DNA of 64,000 nt from Bacteroidota bacterium (GTDB lineage: Bacteria > Bacteroidota > Bacteroidia > Chitinophagales > Saprospiraceae), in NCBI GenBank assembly GCA_963169325.1, contig CAUJEY010000162.1:1-64000 (forward strand), given 5' to 3'. Below the pieces are notes generated by a model, which was not told the DNA's origin, made no database searches, and saw only the letters and a list, made by a program, of their open reading frames with translations. The first letter of the stretch is position 1; each line of letters starts with the position of its first letter. Shown piece by piece: positions 61,314-64,000 of the stretch. The translations under genes were made by a program, and so were the position numbers.

Positions 61314-64000
61314 TTAATTATCTACAACCAACATTTTCCGTACCAATTTCCCAAATGGCGTTGTCAACTCGTAGTAAAGCATCCCCGGGCTCGCCACTTC
61401 ACCCAGGCGAATAGATTCTTCGTGGTAGCCAACAGCATACGTTTTATCCAGGCGCATTACCTCCCGTCCATCGACATCAACCACCCGCAATTGGGCATCG
61501 CAGGCAGCCGGCAGGATAAAACCGATAATCGTTTGATCGGTAAATGGGTTCGGGCGGTTCTGCAGCAATTGTACACCGGTCGTAACCGCCGGATTAAGTG
61601 TCCCCGTACTTTGCGCCTCGATAAAAACAAGTTGTATCAACGCCGAAACTTCGTCGACCGTTACGGCTTCAGGAGGTAGCGATTTTGGGTTTAACCGCAA
61701 CACTTCGCTCAAGAGCGCGCCGGATTGCAACGCCTTAAACCGGAATGAGAAAATGGCCGTGCCTTCAGATAGACTTACACCATACGGAGCCTCCCAAACA
61801 CTGAGAATTTCTCCGGAAGTCGTGTTATATAGACCGAAATGATCGGTTACCTGAAGATGGATATCCGTTTGTGCCGGATTTACCGCTATCAATTGAATCT
61901 GTAAGGGATCAAATTGAAAAGCCATCTGGTATGCTCCCAGGCGGTCGAAATGTGAAACCCGGAATACGGCCGTCAGTTCCTGTCCGGCTTGCAACGCATG
62001 GTCCTGTACCAACAATACAAGAGGCGAGGCTGTCAAGGGGTGAAGCAGATATGGCTTGGCCGTGCCGTTAACATCGCCTTTTTTGATGCCGTAAAAATCT
62101 TGGCCGCTTCCCATGCCCCCTGTGGAAATTACACTGCGTTGTTCCGGAATGGGTGCGGCAAAAGGGTTCGGGCCCGGCACATAAACCGGTGGCGTTGGAA
62201 CAAAACGCCAGGTGGAATCCCGCATAACGGCTATGGCCGAAGGACTTTTAAGCAAGGCCCGCCGGATAACCACAGCATCATTGCCTGTGATAAGATTGTT
62301 CAAATCGACGTCGGCGGCAATGAGTTTATAGGGGTCGGTAATCGGCATTATCCCTGCGACATGCCGTTGTATAGCCAACGCATCACCGGCGTTCACCCCA
62401 TTGTCCCAGCGGGCTGGGGGGGATGGTTTGGCCGGTACGAGCACAAACGAATCGCCGGCCACTGGATGCCAGGCAAAAAAACCACCCGGAATGGTGGGTA
62501 TGACCGTTGAAAAGTTACCACTGAAGCGAATAGAAGCGCTGTCCACACCCGTTGAATCGTCCCCTTCCCAAATCAACCGGCCCGAAATATCGGAACAGCC
62601 CAACACCTGTATGCTAAAAGAGCAGGTACCTGTGCGGCCGCAGTTATCCGAGGCCGTCCAGGTGACGACGGTGATGCCAGAATTCAACATTGCCCCTTCG
62701 ATTGTAGAGGCACCTGCATTGGTTGTAGCGCCCGACAATATATACCCAGTGGTCGATACATTACACGAATCGAACACCGCAACCGGATCAAAGGCAAGGC
62801 CCGGAACAGTGTACGCACAGGCTGTTAAGTTGGGTGATACCGTAACGGGGGCCGGACAACCGATTACCGGCGGCGTAAGGTCTTCCACTGTGATCACCTG
62901 GACGCATTGTGCGCTGTTACCCGCCTGGTCTATTGTGCTCCAGGTCCTCTCAACCACCGCCAATACAGGGCACTGTCCTGTTGTGCTTTGATCGGTATAC
63001 GAAACCACCGGGGCCGGGTCGCAGGCATCCATCGCCGTGGCCTTGCCGGGTGCGAGGTTTTGCTGGGGGTTCAGGTTGCTTCCGCAAGCTACCGACAAGG
63101 ACACTGGGCAAGTCAGTACTGGCTGCGTCAGGTCGGTAAATGTGATGGGGAAGAAAAAAGTATCGCGATGCAACTCATCATCCTGCGCGATGTATGCCAC
63201 CAATACCGTCGTGTTGACCGGGACAGTGTCACCAAACGCATAACCGGTGAGTACGGAATCGAGTGCGAAAACCGTCACAGTATTTCCGGTCGCCGAATGT
63301 ACCACTGGCCCGTTGGGCCCCCAATCCAAAATACCGGTACAGCCGGCGCCCACGCCCAGCGTGTCGGGGCCTGGATAGTGGAACAGAAATGCCGGTCCGC
63401 CGCCGCCACAGGCCGGAGGCAGGTTGTTGTCCGCCACGGTTACCGTCGAAACGCATGTAGCAGAATTGCCGTTTACATCGGTAAGTGTCAGCAGCACCGG
63501 GTTCTGGCCGAGGTCGGCGCAAGTGAACAGGGTGCGGCTCAAACTCAGTGTGGCTATACCACAGTTGTCGGTGCTGCCATTGTCCGCCGATTCGGGGCTC
63601 AGCGTAGCTTGGCCCGTCTCGTCCAGTGCCAGCGTCAGCGCCTTGCAGGCAGCCTGGGGCGGGATAGTATCCAAAATTACACCCGTTATGACTACGCTGT
63701 CGCAGCCGAAACGGTTGGTGAGGGTATCATAGTGGACGCCGGCTTCGGAGGCATCGCAGGTCATGGATACCAGGGAGGTTATATCCGCCGGCAAAACCTG
63801 TATGTTTATCGAGTCCGTGTCCGAACAGCGGGCGGCGTTGCGCACCTGCACTATATATGTCAGCATTTGAGTTGCCGTAAGCGTCGGATTGGCTACCGAA
63901 GGATCATCCAATCCCGTATCGGGCGACCAGGCATATTGGTCGCCGCCGGTAGCCTGCAACGAAATACTTTTCCCAGCGCACACGCTGATATCAGGCCCGG
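61314..64000 (-). CDS. Partial secreted multidomain protein with T9SS sorting domain
   Basis: The 5' end is outside the window. The visible 889 residues (plus a few codons to the edge) contain HYR-like repeats (VLTCPVSLSVACGSNLNPQQ, VIGCPAPVTVSPNLTACAYT), a dockerin-like segment (NAGDALAIQRHVAGIMPI and DLNNLITGNDAVVIRRALL, about 530-580), a cohesin-like domain (LGAYQMAFQFDPLQIQLIAV) and a C-terminal type IX secretion sorting domain (GVQLLQNRPNPFTDQTIIGF, ending LVRKMLVVDN). Such proteins are exported to the cell surface in Saprospiraceae and relatives. Cysteine-rich repeats suggest adhesion. Confidence 0.88.
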   Translation of the reverse strand, partial: GPDISVCAGKSISLQATGGDQYAWSPDTGLDDPSVANPTLTATQMLTYIVQVRNAARCSDTDSINIQVLPADITSLVSMTCDASEAGVHYDTLTNRFGCDSVVITGVILDTIPPQAACKALTLALDETGQATLSPESADNGSTDNCGIATLSLSRTLFTCADLGQNPVLLTLTDVNGNSATCVSTVTVADNNLPPACGGGGPAFLFHYPGPDTLGVGAGCTGILDWGPNGPVVHSATGNTVTVFALDSVLTGYAFGDTVPVNTTVLVAYIAQDDELHRDTFFFPITFTDLTQPVLTCPVSLSVACGSNLNPQQNLAPGKATAMDACDPAPVVSYTDQSTTGQCPVLAVVERTWSTIDQAGNSAQCVQVITVEDLTPPVIGCPAPVTVSPNLTACAYTVPGLAFDPVAVFDSCNVSTTGYILSGATTNAGASTIEGAMLNSGITVVTWTASDNCGRTGTCSFSIQVLGCSDISGRLIWEGDDSTGVDSASIRFSGNFSTVIPTIPGGFFAWHPVAGDSFVLVPAKPSPPARWDNGVNAGDALAIQRHVAGIMPITDPYKLIAADVDLNNLITGNDAVVIRRALLKSPSAIAVMRDSTWRFVPTPPVYVPGPNPFAAPIPEQRSVISTGGMGSGQDFYGIKKGDVNGTAKPYLLHPLTASPLVLLVQDHALQAGQELTAVFRVSHFDRLGAYQMAFQFDPLQIQLIAVNPAQTDIHLQVTDHFGLYNTTSGEILSVWEAPYGVSLSEGTAIFSFRFKALQSGALLSEVLRLNPKSLPPEAVTVDEVSALIQLVFIEAQSTGTLNPAVTTGVQLLQNRPNPFTDQTIIGFILPAACDAQLRVVDVDGREVMRLDKTYAVGYHEESIRLGEVASPGMLYYELTTPFGKLVRKMLVVDN

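Overview
The window looks like Bacteroidota chromosome or large mobile element, most likely a Saprospiraceae/Lewinella-type member. The evidence is: promoter-like sites of the Bacteroidota form (TTTG or TTG, about 19-21 bp, TAnnTTTG); a partial secreted multidomain protein with HYR repeats, a dockerin-like segment and a type IX secretion (T9SS) C-terminal sorting domain at the right edge; DUF4403 and DUF4342 proteins; and many two-gene conflict modules. There are no ribosomal RNA, housekeeping or central metabolic operons. This is accessory DNA packed with defence or conflict genes, framed by phage/ICE-like genes.

Layout. 1-7.1 kb: a tight plus-strand run of small membrane-anchored proteins and a rhodanese-like protein, then antitoxin-like/PIN and antitoxin-like/HNH pairs, a lipoprotein and a peptidoglycan amidase. 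7.1-13.8 kb: a cassette bounded by two copies of a ~160-bp repeat. It holds a protein with a TIR/deoxyribosyltransferase-like C-terminus, a TPR protein, a membrane-anchored CarboxypepD-like protein and a RloA/RloB-like pair whose RloB half is broken. 13.9-20.3 kb: a minus-strand operon of an EAD11-like adaptor, an inactive-STAND-like protein, a MoxR AAA+ ATPase and a vWA protein fused to a complete POT-family (PTR2) peptide transporter. 20.3-29.6 kb: a type I restriction-modification operon (hsdM, hsdS, two accessory genes, hsdR) in which a TPR gene has been inserted, leaving an 86-bp duplication of the hsdR start. 29.7-35 kb: a Roco (LRR-Roc-COR) GTPase, an AbiE type IV toxin-antitoxin pair and an orphan EAD11-like gene.

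35.8-53.9 kb: a plus-strand phage/ICE-like block (ParB-like/N6-methyltransferase protein, strawberry-notch helicase, DUF2958 protein, unknown protein, tRNA-like sequence, GH108 lysozyme, M15 peptidase). It is split by a minus-strand cargo of a DUF1016 nuclease, a membrane protein and a four-gene operon: EAD11 adaptor, a protein of unknown fold that shares a KIYNI motif with that adaptor, a membrane nSTAND1 ATPase, and an exported TPR/poly-Q/LRR protein. The two plus-strand halves and the left-end lysis genes share one promoter-like element, so they probably belong to one element. 54.1-60.7 kb: a DUF4403 lipoprotein, a serine recombinase with a candidate recombination site, and an AT-rich island (CitE-like lyase, membrane PLD-like protein, HExxH lipoprotein). 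61.3 kb to the end: the T9SS protein.

The best candidates for undescribed biology are the MoxR/iSTAND/vWA-POT/EAD11 operon (13872-20258) and the nSTAND1/EAD11/poly-Q-LRR operon (40423-45359). Three separate EAD11-like proteins suggest a shared interaction code. All functions are inferred from reading sequence motifs by eye; no database search was possible.
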